A stretch of DNA of 64,000 nucleotides, from assembly GCA_033439765.1 (NCBI GenBank), contig JAULSN010000002.1, positions 5,084,001 to 5,148,000 of the forward strand, in the 5' to 3' direction. The position numbers and the translations under genes are program-made. Positions 1-12,593 of this stretch are shown here, piece after piece. Numbering within the stretch: the first letter of the stretch is position 1; each line of letters starts with the position of its first letter. The DNA is from Lasiosphaeria ovina (lineage: Eukaryota > Ascomycota > Sordariomycetes > Sordariales > Lasiosphaeriaceae). The notes under the pieces are model-generated. The model was not told the DNA's origin. It saw nothing but the letters and a program-made list of their open reading frames with translations, and ran no database searches.

Positions 1-1918
1 AGCTTCAGGGCGTGCTCTAGCCAGGAGGGATATCTCTTGCTGATGGCCTTGTCGGCAAAGATGGCCGGTAGTGGCGGCTTAGTCTTGCGCTGCAGCTCGA
101 GCGCCCTGGATACGAAGCGGTGGAGCTCGACCCATTTATGGCCCGTATAGAGCACGGCATTGCTGTTGGGGGCCTGCCAGAGGAAGGAAGTAGACTCATC
201 GGACTCGGTGGCCCGTGATTTGGCAACCTTCTTCACCGGCGGGACGAACGGCTCCGAGGCGTTCAAGTGAGTCGGAGGCAAATCAAGACTGATGCCAAGC
301 AGTCTTGAGTCCCATTGCTGCACAACAGCTGCGTTTGAGTGAATGTATTCCAGCACCGAGTATTTCAAGTCTACCGAAAGCCAACGTCAGCTTTGTGCAG
401 GCAGTGGACGAGGGCGGAATAAGCACTGACAGTGGAAGAAGCGAGGCGACAGCTCAGCCTGAGGTGACAGGACCAAAACATGGGAGTGGCCCGGGTTCGC
501 AGGCCAGAACGACTCGACGAATCGTACCGAGCTCTCCTCTTCGGTCAGGCCGCTGCTTGAGATGCGGTGCCTGAGTGTAAGTTGTTTCGCATGCGTGGGG
601 TTGTAGACACTCGCTGGAGGCCACTGGAAGGTCTCTAGAAACTTGGCCGTGGGAGGATCCACTTTGTGAGGAAGCTCGATGGTTAGATGGGGAACGGAGC
701 CCGAGCTGTAGTCTGCCGCCGCCAATGACTTCAGCAGCCGTATTAAGCTGCCAGAGGCCCCAGAGGAGGCCTGGATCAAGATGTCGATACTGATTTTATC
801 CCAAGCTGCACTCTGGAATCAGCACATAACCCATTGAATTCATGTCTGAAGGTATTCTCACCGGCCAAGGACGCGCTATCCAGCTTGGTAATCCAGGAAA
901 GTTGCGTAGGGGCATCTGCGTCTAGCTCGATTAAAGGGACCTCCATATCAGGTACCTGGACCCTGACTCCTTCAAGGAAGAAGGTTTCCTCCAAGCTTGA
1001 GCCATCCACAATCACCACCTGGGGATGCATATAACTGTGAATATGGACTGCACGTGAGTTAGAAATTACCACCGAAAAAGACCTGCACCGACATAAACCT
1101 ACAGAAAGCACGGGTGACGGCAGTTCCAAGGCGGGTATCGGCAGATGAGGCTGAATGATCAACTCGGGCGTCTGTACGTACATCAATCAGGTCAGCACCA
1201 GCGTCCGAGGGAAGAGGAGGTGCTTGTCTAGCAGAGGCGCCCGCGAATTGCGACTTGACTTCAGCATACCGTGAAATATGATCTCGCACGAGTCAGCCAC
1301 GCCATTGACAGCACGGAGCTCTTCAAAGGCAATCTCGCTCCGGCTCATGAGCGCGAAATGCACATAGCTCCTGAGCATGGTTCCCATCTGGCAAGCTATG
1401 GGCAGCAACACGGCCGCGCTTTTCAAGCTGGAGGCGGCAAACAGGACGTTTCTATTCGCGTTATATTCCCCATTGGTCTCGGAGATGGCATTCAGGGAGG
1501 CGCCGAGGTTTTTGAACTGGATGCGCCCATTGTAGCTGCCGCTCGCCGGCACCGGTGGCTCGTCCTTGGTGGTTGGTTTGCTGCTGTGTGGGCGTGCGGG
1601 CCGTAGCTTGGGCATGGGCTTGGGCTTGGGGGGTAGGGGTTCCAGCTCGGAATCGTCGAGGTGGTTGTATACGGGCCGGCGTCGATCTCGTATGGGCAGG
1701 TCGGCGGGGATATTGTGTATGAAGAGGTAGAGGCATAGGCCCAGCACCAGGGCGATGGCGAGGCGCTTCAGCACGCGGGACTGTGGCAGCCGGGCGGCGG
1801 AGCTCGGACTCCATTGGGATCGCATGTGAGGAAGCTTGGTCGGTTTGCGATCGTCGTCCTTTTTCCCGAGCTCCTCGTCACTGAAGAAGAGCGAGCCCAT
1901 CCTGCCCCACGTCTGCAT
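1..1918 (-). CDS. Type II membrane glycosyltransferase (GT2-like fungal family), 3' end outside window
   Basis: The frame looks broken at first, but four introns restore one protein: exons 1918-1270, 1171-1103, 1047-862, 805-431 and 370-1, with introns of 98, 55, 56 and 60 nt, all GT-AG and phase-consistent. About 549 codons are visible, and the C-terminus continues beyond base 1. From the first in-frame ATG (1918) there is a short cytosolic tail with an acidic DEELGKKDDD stretch, one membrane segment (LAIALVLGLCLYLFI) and a proline-rich stem. The lumenal domain then carries the words NRNVLFAASSLKSA, YMHPQVVIVD, TKLDSASLA, VPHLTIELP and FLETFQWPP. I recognise these as typical of fungal proteins annotated as glycosyltransferase 2; substrate and linkage are unknown. 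A Golgi location is inferred from topology. A second in-frame ATG at 1900 (MGSLFFSDEEL) is an equally good start. The gene is divergent from SYO1. Confidence 0.75.
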
Positions 1919-2649
1919 CGTCTGAACTGTTCGCGCCTTGGATGCGATCCAAGACGGCCGACGAATCGGCGCTTCCTTTGTGGCAGAGGGCCGGGACAGG
2001 GGGACGGGACGGCGGCGTCCAGTCTTCTCTTCACTCGCGTGAGCAGCAGCAGCAGTCACTCGCGGGCGTCATTTGGAGGAGGAAGTTGCTCGGCCTGGCG
2101 GGTAACGGGTATCGTGGCCTATTTGCGCATTGTTGCCAGACGCGAAGCTCTCACGGGCTAGGTGGGTGTTCTGGAAACGAGCTCGTCTCATGGCCCGAGT
2201 GATCGGATAGAAGGAGCAGGGGGGAATAATAAGGCTCACTTCTAGTGTAGGCTCAAGTTTGCCCTGGGGTACTTTAAACGTGGCGCCAAGACCGTGCGCC
2301 ACTGAGCTTCTCTGACCGTTGGCGGTCTCTCGCGCTGGCCCTTCGACGCAGTAAGATGTCAACTTAGCGGCGCAGATCGACCCTCTAGGTACTCCCAGGC
2401 CCCACATCCATCTCAGACCCCTGATTTCACCGTGCATGGGGTTCCTGGGTGTGGGACGAAATGGCTAGTCTTTTTGGCGGGGTCGAGGGCGGGGAGGTTT
2501 TTTCTTTTTTTGCGCCGCTCAACCAAGAGCGAGTCGATTGATACCAGAATTTTAACTTGATCGGTATATAGACCCAAGAAATAACACAGAAACACGACTC
2601 AGTACCAGTGCCATTATTCATTTGGATAACCAAAGAGAAGCAAAAAAAA
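1919..2649. promoter_or_regulatory. Shared divergent promoter region (glycosyltransferase / SYO1)
   Basis: About 730 bp separate the two divergent start codons. No ORF here looks protein-like. A T-rich stretch lies at about 2497-2511, and an A-run immediately precedes the SYO1 ATG. No specific regulator site was identified. Confidence 0.5.
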
Positions 2650-4817
2650 ATGGGAAAATCAAATCGGAATAACAAGGCGAAGGCATTTCGCTCTGACCCC
2701 ATCGCCAAGCCCGTCAAGCCGCCATCCGATCCTGAGCTCGCGGCACTTCGCGAAGCCCGGATTCTCCCCGTCATCAAGGATCTCAAGAGTCCCGAAGCTA
2801 AGTCACGCACGGCTGCGGCGGGAGCTATTGCCAACATCGTCCAGGATACAAAATGCCGAAAGCTGCTTCTTCGCGAACAAGTGGTGCACGTTGTGCTCAC
2901 CGAGACTCTCACTGACGCCAGCCCCGACAGCAGGGCAGCCGGCTGGGAGATTCTCAAGGTCTTGGTGCAAGAAGAGGAGGCCGACTTCTGTGTTCATTTG
3001 TACAGACTCGACATTCTGACTGCCATCGAGCATGCCGCAAGATCGGTGAGCTCGCTCCTGTTCAGTCGCTGCCGAGACGAGATACGAGGAAACACCGATG
3101 GGCGCGCGCTTGACTAACACTTGACCGCCAGATCATCGAGACCCTAACTGCAACCGAACAGCCGTTTGGAAAGCTGCTCAAGGCCCAGCAGCGCCTCGTC
3201 TGGGAGATTACCAGCTCCTTGATCGCCCTTCTCATCCCCATTGCGCTAGCCCGTGATGAGATTCTCGACGCCGTCGTCGCAAACCCGACGATTCTGCGGT
3301 TCCTCTTCCGCCTAGTCGCTTCCGAGCTAGTGCCACATGAAATCTTCGAGGAGACCCTCTCCTGCCTAATGGTCTTGTCCGAAGACAACCTGCCGCTCGG
3401 ACAGGCCCTTACCGATGACCAAGAGACACGGTGCTACGACGAGCTCCTAAAGTTCAAGACGGGCGGCGGTGTGAGAGCAGTGCTGGCCTGCGGCGTGCTC
3501 CATAACGTCTTCTCGTCACTACAGTGGCTCGATCACAGTCCGGGAAAGGACGGCGCCTGCGATGCGATCCTGGTCCCGAGCCTGTCCCGGGAGCTGGAGC
3601 AGGTGTCCTCCAGCAACGGCAGCCTCAAAACGAGCAACCCCGAGATTGCGCAGGTAGCTTTGGAGATCCTGGCATCCATCGGCACAGACCTTCAAAACAC
3701 GCTCGAGAAGGGTAACCGTCCCCAACCCGGCGCGGCTGGCAAGTCAAAAGATGAAGAATGGAACGGACTAGGTGATGAGGCTGCGGACACTGACGTGGAC
3801 GCGGTAGCGGAGGCGGACGATGATGATGCGATGGATGTTGATGGGGACCACGAGAAGGACGACTCAGACCAAGAGGACAAGGGTGAAGAGGATGGTTTAG
3901 ATGATGACGACGACGATGACGACCTGGATGAGGACATGGACCTAGTCACGGGCGGAGATGACTCTGTTCCAGACACTGCCGGCCTCGACGACCTGCCCAC
4001 GCTGCGAGATCTGATACACAAGGCTCTCCCGCAACTCATCCGGCTCTCGAGTGATTCCGCCGATAGCGACGAGACTGCAGCCATCCAAACCCAGGCTTTG
4101 TCGGCCCTGAACAACATCGCTTGGACCATATCCATGATCGACTTCGCCGAGGGGGAGAACGCCCACGTCTTTGACGTCTGGGCCCCGGCAGCGAAGAAGG
4201 TCTGGCAAAAGACCATCACCCCGATCCTCGACTCGGATAACGCAGACATAACGTTGGCCTCACTAGTGACAAGCCTTGCATGGGCCATCGCGCGGAGTCT
4301 GTCTGGGGACACTCCTTCGGACGGGACCCAGCACCGCAAGTTCATGGCACTCTACCAGGCGTCCAAGGGGCTCGAGCACCACGACGAGGGCGAGGGCGAG
4401 GGTCACTGCGGGTGCGACTGCGGAGACGACGATCCGCTTCAGAGCCTGGGCGTCAAGTGCATCGGCGTGTTGGGCTGCCTTGCTCGCGCTCCCGCTTCCA
4501 TCGACGTCAACCGCGAGATTGGCGTCGCCCTCATGTCACGCCTGGCCAACACCGACGACGTGGCGCCGCCCGCCGAAATCATCGAGATGTTGAACCAGCT
4601 GTTTGACATGTACGCCGACGAGGAGCAGGCGTGCGATAAGGAGGTGTTTTGGAAGGACAACTTCCTGCAGCATCTGCAAGAATTGCTGCCGAGGCTCAAG
4701 ATCATCGCCAAAGGTGTTGACAAGAGGGCCTTTGAGGAGCTGAGGACAAAGGCGGACGAGGCTGTGCTGAACCTGGCGAGGTTTATACAGTACAAGAAGA
4801 AGCATGCACCACGGTGA
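2650..4817 (+). CDS. SYO1: Syo1, symportin / nuclear import chaperone for Rpl5-Rpl11
   Basis: Two exons, 2650-3045 and 3132-4817, separated by an 86-nt intron, give 693 residues, close to the known length of the Chaetomium protein. Known role: Syo1 binds ribosomal proteins uL18 (Rpl5) and uL5 (Rpl11) together, bridges them to a karyopherin and delivers them to the nucleus for 5S RNP assembly. What is visible: the basic N-terminus MGKSNRNNKAKAF, then PVKPPSDPELAALREA, an N-terminal ARM-type block (GAIANIVQDTKCRKLLLREQ), and a long Asp/Glu-rich loop at about 3780-3970 with runs such as DDDDDDDDLDEDMD. The C-terminal half is HEAT-like. The acidic loop between the ARM and HEAT halves is a known hallmark of the family. 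The start is the first ATG of the conserved N-terminus. The gene is intact. Confidence 0.93.
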
Positions 4818-6327
4818 GCTTCACCACGGGGGCACAAATAAAAAAAAAGAGGTTGGGCGCCTGGGGCTTTTGTTTAGGGGTATGCTTTGACAATTTCCAG
4901 TTCGACAGATTCGTCCAGAATATTTCACGTGAACTTTGAATAATCATCATGTCAAACATGCATCATGTAGCGTGAAGTGGCGATGTCTGCGTTTATCCAC
5001 ATTAACAAGTAGGTGACATCAGTCACAATACTCTTGCTCTGATAGAGCTTCACGGCTGTAGAGAGAAGAGTTAATAAATGGAAAGGAAAGCACAATTCAC
5101 AGTCCTCGACAAGAAGAACAGACCGTTTTGCCAAGACGAAGAAAAGGCCTTCGTGATAATAATCATTTGCCGGACCGGATCGGCAGGTTGGAAAAAAAAC
5201 CAGACTTGTCTTAAAGACAGGTTCTGTACGGTATAGTCTGGCGAGATCTTCGTTAAGCTAATTTGGTCAGACTACAAGAAAAACTAAAAGCATTCATTCC
5301 CCATTTCTCCCGGCGTGTGCATTTCCTCAAAAAGTTCAAGTCACAAGATTTCGTACAGCCGACAAGCGTAAAAAGCTTGAGTAGCCAGACTGCGACCAGC
5401 TAGCATGATAGGGCAAGCCGATGCCGAGAAGGAAGAGGTACTTGAGATGAGAAAATCAACTGCCCACAAACTTGACGTGTCTGCCTGATATGGGTCTGGT
5501 GCTCCTGAGAATCAGGCGAGGGGCCGCCCGCCGGGCCGCTGTCGTACTGTACCAAAGGATGGAAGGTAGCCACAAAATTCGCCCGGGCAGCCACTAGCAA
5601 TCGGCGAGTTCAGTAGGCAAGTCGGGAATCTGTGGGCTGTCAAGCACCCGCGTAAGAGAGCCCGTAGCCCGGTTGATGGAATGGAAGTTCCATGGAGGCG
5701 GTCCTAAGCGGGCGGCGCAGGCGGAGGGCGCTGTGGGCGCTAGGTGCCCACCCGCGATCGCCCGCCTGCACCTGCATGGGTGACCCCAGCTTGCCCCGTT
5801 GTTTGCTTGCCACCCGCTGAAGACGCTTGACTTGGTAGTCACGGACACGGTGCCTCGGCTGAGTGAGCATCAATCAGTACTGAATGCATGGAAGCTTCGC
5901 CCGACGTCCGCAGAATGGAAGCCAGCCACAACTCCATCAACAACAACACCGAGTAGGGGCCTATGTTAACGCCGCTTTTACGCCAGCCCATCCCATCCAC
6001 GCCCGTTTCGCACGATTGATTTCGCCGCGAATCAACATATCATATACTTGACACGCCAGCCTATCCGATCTTCGGACTACATCCATTATTCTAATCATAG
6101 CATTGACGAGAGGAAAGCTCGGTTCGTCATCCCGTCCGTCAACCTATCTCGAGCGATCCGACTTTGATACGACACGACGCAATTCAATATAGCACACACA
6201 CCACGAACAACCAACACCTACGCATTCCTGCCCGCCCTCCTGAAACGAGGACCAACGCAGCCGCAATCCGCCGTCTCGCATCAGCATCAAACAGACGCAG
6301 CTCCGTCGTTGCACCCCCGTCCGCTTC
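4818..6327. other. Intergenic region, SYO1 terminator side and Lon promoter
   Basis: There is no supported gene in 1.5 kb. Short ORFs near 5400-5870 on the minus strand show no recognisable protein. A stretch rich in pyrimidines and CA dinucleotides just before 6328 (about 6180-6327) looks like a fungal 5' UTR. One CCTCGG hexamer (5853-5858) matches the FarA/FarB fatty-acid regulator core, but a single copy is not significant. Confidence 0.5.
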
Positions 6328-9300
6328 ATGGCTCGGGCACAGGCGGCTACCCTCCCTGTCATCACACTACCCCGGGGCACCGTGTTGCTGCCGGGCGTCG
6401 TCCAGCGCATCGCTGTCTCGCCGAATCGCCCCGAAATCGCATCGCTGCTCGCCGCCGTCTACACGCGCGCCGCCTCCAAGGCCCCCAACGGGCGCATCGA
6501 CACGGTCCCCATCGCCTGCGTGCCCTTTGCCTCGCCTCTCCTCGGCCCCAATGGCCAGCTCCTGCTCCAGACCGAACAAGAGCCGCCCAGCCCGGACCGC
6601 TCCGACGCCGATGTCCCAAAGCCCACCAAGGCCGACCTCTTCGACTGGGGCGTTGCCGCCAAGATAACAGGCGTCGAGGGTCGCGGCACAGGCGAGTTCA
6701 CTTTGCTCGTCGAGGGCGTCGCGCGCCTGCGTGTCGACAAGATCTACGCAGACAAGCCCTATCTCGAGTGCAAGGTGGTCTACTACCAGGACGATGTCCC
6801 TCTCCCCGACCCTGCGCTCGAGGAGCTCTTCCAGCACCTCAAGCTCTTGTCGCGGGAGCTGGTGGCCATCCTGAGGCTCTCAGCCATCCTCCCGCGGTCC
6901 GGCAGCGCCCCGAGCCTGACCCCCCTGCTGGCACGGCGGCTCGACATCTTCATCTCCAAGCAGAAGCAACCAGGCGCGCTCGCTGATTTCATGGCAAACA
7001 TAGTCGAATCCTCGTACGAGGAGAAGCTCCAGGTCCTAGCTTTGCTAGACGTCAAGGATCGCGTCGTCAAGGTCATAGAACTGCTGGACCGCCAGGTCGG
7101 CAACATCAAAAACAGCATGAAGATTACCGCCGTCACATCTACAACTCTACCATTCTCGGTCGACCCCGACACGGCGCGGAAAGAGATAGAAAAGTTTCTA
7201 ACTCCCGGAAAGGCTAGGCAGGGTTCCAAAGCACCCGCCCCTGGCATCTTGGGCCAGCCCGGTGGGAACTCGGACGACGACCACGAGCCAAACGAGATAG
7301 AGGAATTGAAGAAGAGACTTGATGCCGCGAAACTGTCTCCCGAGGCCGCAAAAGTCGCCGACAGGGAAATCAAGAGGCTGAAGAAGATTCACCCTGCCCA
7401 AGCAGAGTATGCCGTGACTCGGACTTACCTCGAAACCCTGGCCGACATCCCCTGGACAGTCACAACAGACGATCGCCTCGGCCCCCAGACGCTGACTCTG
7501 GCCAGGAAGCAGCTAGATGACGATCATTACGGGTTAGAAAAAGTCAAGAAGCGGTTACTAGAGTATTTAGCCGTCCTGAGGTTGAAGCAGTCCATCAATG
7601 ATGAAGTTGACGCGCAGATTAAACAGGTAGAGCAGGATGCAGGCGTGCCCGAGCCTGCCAAGGAGGATGGCGCCCAAACGGTCAGCACGCCGGACCCGAG
7701 CTTGGCGGGAGAGAAGATGAAGGCGAATAGCGCCAATATCGAAGTCTTGCGGAGCAAACGGATGATTGACAAGTCTCCGATCATGCTCCTGGTTGGTCCT
7801 CCAGGTGTCGGCAAGACAAGCCTCGCACGATCGGTAGCCACGGCGCTGGGGAGAAAATTCCATCGCATCTCGCTGGGCGGCGTCAGGGACGAGGCTGAAA
7901 TCCGCGGCCACAGGCGAACCTACGTGGCTGCTATGCCTGGTCTCATCGCCCAGGGCCTGAAGAAGGTCGGCGTGGCAAACCCGGTTTTCCTGCTCGACGA
8001 GATCGACAAGGTGGGCGGCTCCAACGTGCACGGAGACCCGTCGGCGGCCATGCTCGAGGTGCTGGATCCCGAGCAGAACAATAGTTTCACCGACCACTAC
8101 ATCAACATACCCATCGACCTCAGCAAGGTCCTCTTCATCGCGACGGCGAACAGCCTCGATACGATCCCGCCGCCGCTGCTCGACCGCATGGAGACGATCT
8201 ACATACCAGGCTATACCACGCTGGAGAAGCGGCACATTGCCATGCAGCACCTGATACCCAAGCAAATCCGGGTCAATGGGCTCAGCGCAGACCAGGTCGT
8301 GTTCAGCAACGAGGTTGTATCCAAGATCATCGAGTCTTACACGCGCGAGGCCGGGGTGCGCAACCTGGAACGCGAGCTCTCGTCCGTCTTGCGTGGGAAG
8401 GCGGTCGAGTTTGCCGACGCCAAGGACACGGGGCATCCCGAGAAGTACAGCCCGCAGCTGAGCGTTGACGACTTGGAGAGGTTTCTTGGCATTGAGAAGT
8501 TTGAAGAGGAGATAGCCGAGAAGACGAGCCGGCCGGGCATCGTTACGGGCCTGGTGGCGTACAGCTCCGGAGGCAACGGGAGCATCCTGTTCATCGAGGT
8601 TGCCGACATGCCGGGCAACGGGAGCGTGCAGCTGACTGGCAAGCTCGGCGACGTGCTCAAGGAGAGTGTCGAGGTAGCCCTGACGTGGGTCAAGGCACAT
8701 GCCTTTGAGCTCGGTCTAACGCAGAACCCGGCCGAGAACATTATGCAGAACAGAAGCATCCATGTGCACTGCCCGTCGGGCTCTATTCCCAAGGACGGAC
8801 CCAGCAGCGGCATCTCGCAGGCCATTGCGCTCATTTCTCTCTTCTCCGGGAAGGCGGTGCCACCGACGATGGCCATGACGGTGAGTAGAAGATGACTTTC
8901 TAACGCACACCCTCCCTCTCACCATGGAAGACGCGCACAAGACACACGCAACCTTTTCTTTACGTCCGTTATGCAGATGCTACCGGCGGATTGGTGTGCT
9001 GATTATGATGACAGGGAGAAATTTCCCTAAGAGGACGTGTTACCGCCGTCGGAGGAATCAAGGAAAAACTCATCGGAGCGCTCCGAGCCGGGGTCAAGAC
9101 GGTGCTACTGCCTGCGCAGAACGCTAAGGACGTTAAAGACTTGCCGCAAGAGGTTAAGGACGGGCTGGAGATTATTCACGTCGGGTAAGTTTTGTTTTCC
9201 TCTGTCCATGATTTTCTGTCTCGGCTTGGATGCTGACTCGGCTGCTGTGGGGGCCTCCAGCCATATCTGGGAAGCCATTCGTTACGTCTGGCCCGATGGC

Positions 9301-9348
9301 CACTGGCCCAACGAGCACGAGTACCCGGGCGTGCAGAGCCGGCTGTGA
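6328..9348 (+). CDS. lon2: Lon protease homolog 2, peroxisomal (ATP-dependent serine protease)
   Basis: Three exons (6328-8880, 9015-9184, 9261-9348) with introns of 134 and 76 nt give 936 residues. Order of domains: N-terminal Lon substrate-binding region beginning [19 protein letters not shown]+ module with Walker A GPPGVGKT (about 490-497) and Walker B FLLDEID (Asp557/Glu558); then the protease domain with catalytic Ser in PKDGPSSG (about Ser826) and Lys in GGIKEK (about Lys867). The protein ends in SRL, a canonical PTS1 peroxisome import signal, and there is no mitochondrial presequence. Both facts separate it from mitochondrial Pim1-type Lon. Family role: degradation of oxidised or misfolded matrix proteins in peroxisomes. 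The PTS1 is encoded by the last 88-nt exon. Retaining intron 2 would end the protein at once (TAA at 9186-9188) and remove the signal. Confidence 0.95.
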
Positions 9349-9804
9349 AAGGCGCGCACGCCATGTGGGGAGGTAATCAGGCAGTCAGGCAGACGGTCGT
9401 GTCTAGGTAGGTAGACGCGCGGGAAAGCGGGAACAGGCAAGCGGAGCCGGGTGTGACGACAGCCGCGGCTTATAATTATTATGAGTTGGAGTGGGTTTGT
9501 GGTGGTTTGTGTTTTATAAAAAGAAATTTCTTTTTACGACTGTGCTGTACCCCCATCCCATTAGCTTGTCTCTGTTTTCCTGGCACATTGTCTCAGTCGT
9601 TCGTTGGTAGTGCCATTTTGTTTTGCAAAAAAAAAAAATACTGTTGGGAGACGGGACAGACAGGCATACATACAAGCGAGCATCGTTCAAAATTCATTTA
9701 TTTCGTTTCGTCCGATGGCACACCGAGGCACACACACATAGCGCATTTTTTTCTTCTCTTCTTTCTTGAATCATTCTCTCTGTCTTCTTCAGAGATTGCG
9801 CATG

Positions 9805-9850
<46 letters not shown>
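9805..9850 (+). repeat. (GCTT)n tetranucleotide microsatellite
   Basis: About eleven consecutive GCTT/TTGC units lie in the likely 3' flank of the Lon gene. They create an artefactual Leu-Ala-Cys-Leu peptide in a forward frame. Confidence 0.9.
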
Positions 9851-9852
<2 letters not shown>

Positions 9853-10768
9853 TGCAGGTGTCGGTATCCTTGTCCTCTATACCCGGAACTAACTTGTTTC
9901 TGTCTTCTTTTCTTTTTCGTCCTTTTACTGAGGTATTCTTTTATTATTCTTCACAACCTTCCTGTTTGTCTTTGGCACAGATACTGCTACAGACACTGCC
10001 ACAGACACTGACATTGCTACTCCTGCTGTGTACGCGCGCGCCTGTGTGTCTATGTGTGCATGTGTGTGTATGCATGTGTAGGTGTGTGTCTGAGCTACAA
10101 TGCTCACGTCGCGAATAGAGTGCCTGCCTGCCTGTCCATCTGTTTCCTCCCTCACACACACACACACACACATTGTTCATAGACATACACACGCCCCCCC
10201 TTACTATCACACTTGCCCGGGTTCAGATAGATAACATACCTACCTAGGCATTGTGACGCTTCCTTTGCGGCGGTGTTGATGGCGGTGGCCTGAGAGTGGG
10301 AGTGGGAGCGGGGGCGCAGGGTTTTCTGCCTGTTGTCTTTCCGCCCTTTTTTTCACATGCCATGTATTTCGCTGTTTTTTTTCTTTTTCTTGTTTGTAGT
10401 TGCTCTTTTGCTGCGTGCTTTGGCGCCAGGTACCTAATCAGGTACTTGACTACTTACCTTGCCACACACTCAGTTGAAATACACCACGGCGGGTGTCACG
10501 GTGGAGCATTCAATGCCACTGCTGTTGTTGCCTGTGTATCTACATGTTGATATATATATATAGGTACAGGTGTATATACATGCGGGCGGTGACGGGTGTG
10601 GGGGGAGTCGAGATGAGAACGCCCCCCCCCCAATTCCGGGGAGGACCAACTCGATATGTCCGACTACCCCCGTCTCAGACGTAACCTGTCACCAATGGGA
10701 GGAGGAGGTGGGGAGGCGAGAGGGTGGTAAGTAATAGTAGGTAGGTAACCTTGCGCAGGAGGTTCGTG

Positions 10769-10770
<2 letters not shown>

Positions 10771-10814
<44 letters not shown>

Positions 10815-10827
10815 GCTGTTGTTGTTG
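10771..10827 (+). repeat. (TTG)n trinucleotide microsatellite
   Basis: About 19 TTG units, interrupted by one CTG. On the minus strand this is (CAA)n and yields a spurious polyglutamine ORF. Confidence 0.95.
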
Positions 10828-12552
10828 GGCAATTGCAATGTCGGGCCAGGGAAATATCATTACACAGTACACAGGTTGGTTGGCGAGGTCCCAATTGTTC
10901 CCTCCTACGTTCCCGAGACGAAGAGCATAGCCTCGGTCAGGAACAGGAGTCCCGTCCCCTCCCCTCCCCTCGGCAAGAGGTGGTTTCCTGGGGTTTTGTG
11001 TTTTTGTGTGTTTTATTTTGTTGTATGTACATGCCATGGACAAAGCTTCAGAGGGCTACAAAGATTATTATCGTTTCCTTTCTGGTCTTGGTCTTGGTTG
11101 ACGGGGTACCTTTTGGGACGGATTCTTATATTGTTTTTTTCGTGCGTCCCTCCTTGTTTTGTTTCTACGTAGAAAATATTCTAGTCGTAATGTCCGGGAC
11201 CGGGCAAAAGGGGCTGACGACTAGATAACAACTAACGGACTTTGTTTACTTTGCACCCTCGCCTCTCCTTTCTTTCTTCGTCGCCCGCCTGTGACCCTTC
11301 TACCTTTGTACGACGAGCATACGCTCTTTCTCCCACTCCTGCTCTTTTCGAATATATGGACGGGCATGAGCACGACTATAGCACAAGTTACCACGGCAGT
11401 GCAACTCAACTTTAACATTTTAATTCTCAGTGCGAGCTGGACATGGACATGGACACGGTGGTGCAAGGGTGGCACGGCAGTGCGAACTGCTCCCGTCTCG
11501 CTCGTCTCGTCTTGTTATACCGTACCTACCGGCGATCCCACACCGCACGGCCCGCTGTGTCCGGCTTCTTATTCTTTTCTCTTCCGTTTAGAGAAAGGCG
11601 GTTGAGGGAGCGGAAAGACGGTCGGGGATTAAAATGATGCCGCGTGTACACCAAGGTCTTGTGTGAAGACCAAGACTCGGATTGGAATCTTCCTCTTGCT
11701 CCCGGCGTAACGTTATATGTTCCATTCGCGTCATCGCCGTGACCTGGGACGGGCTCAAGACTGGACATCTTCTGCTCAATCACACCATAAATCCCTGCTG
11801 TCTCTGTCGATCTTTGCCGATGATGGAATACTGACATGACGTGTGAGGGGCAAGAGCGCGTCGAGTCCTGTGTGTCGTGGGTTCCAACGCAACACGATGA
11901 GCGCGCCTGGTACGTCTCCAGTAAAATCACTGTGCTCTGCCATGTTGTAGTATGACTCTATTTTACGTCTTGACGTTACTGAGTGGTCACTTTGTTTACG
12001 CACACTCCTTTGCTCTCCTGGATCAAAGTTATGATACAGTAGGGAATGGTCAAGCGTATAGACTACCGGTTCCCCCTTAACGTTTCCCGTGGGGTGGAAA
12101 TAACATGGTCAAGTAGCAGTCGTATGTAGGACAAATATAAAAATTGAAAATTTTCGGAAAGGTGACAGGCTGAAGGGAAATAGACGCACTAGCGGCGCTT
12201 TGAGGTGATAGAAACGTGGCCCCCTGGGGTTTAGATGTATGTTTTCACTCGATAGGAGCTAAGATATCCTCTTTGAAGTATCTCCAAAGGCATAGCACCA
12301 GTCTTGCGCCAAATTAACCTTCCGTTTCGCCAACCGGAGATTGAGCTCCAGAATAAACAGAACCAGTTTCCCCTTACCAACAATCAATCAACTAACAGTA
12401 ACCGCGTCCACATACAGATATGATATCTCCGTCAAGGGCTGTTATTCGTTTTTCTTGCTAGCTCCGAGGGAACCTCATGGCAAAGTCTCACCCCCTAACG
12501 GGCAGCAGCGAGATAGGGACAGGGACAACCTCGGCCTCTAACAAACAAGGGC

Positions 12553-12553
<1 letters not shown>

Positions 12554-12592
<39 letters not shown>
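12554..12592 (+). repeat. (AC)n dinucleotide microsatellite
   Basis: An uninterrupted alternating A/C run of about 39 bases in non-coding DNA. Confidence 0.95.

Positions 12593-12593
<1 letters not shown>

Noticed and set aside
387..2059. Apparent multi-frame broken glycosyltransferase pseudogene on the minus strand
   Set aside because: The frame changes coincide with GT-AG introns of 55-98 nt, and the joined exons give uninterrupted, family-like sequence, so it is an intact gene cut only by the window edge.
5853..5858. CCTCGG hexamer in the Lon promoter as a FarA/FarB fatty-acid response site
   Set aside because: A single hexamer is expected by chance at this spacing on two strands; no second copy was noticed nearby.
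7567..8700. 377-codon minus-strand ORF opposite Lon
   Set aside because: Antisense shadow of the protease gene without motifs.
9453..10118. 221-codon forward ORF after Lon
   Set aside because: It is built from the (GCTT)n microsatellite and T-rich sequence (Leu-Ala-Cys-Leu repeats) and has no credible start or domain.
10675..11043. Polyglutamine ORF on the minus strand
   Set aside because: Direct translation of the (CAA)n strand of a trinucleotide microsatellite in non-coding DNA.
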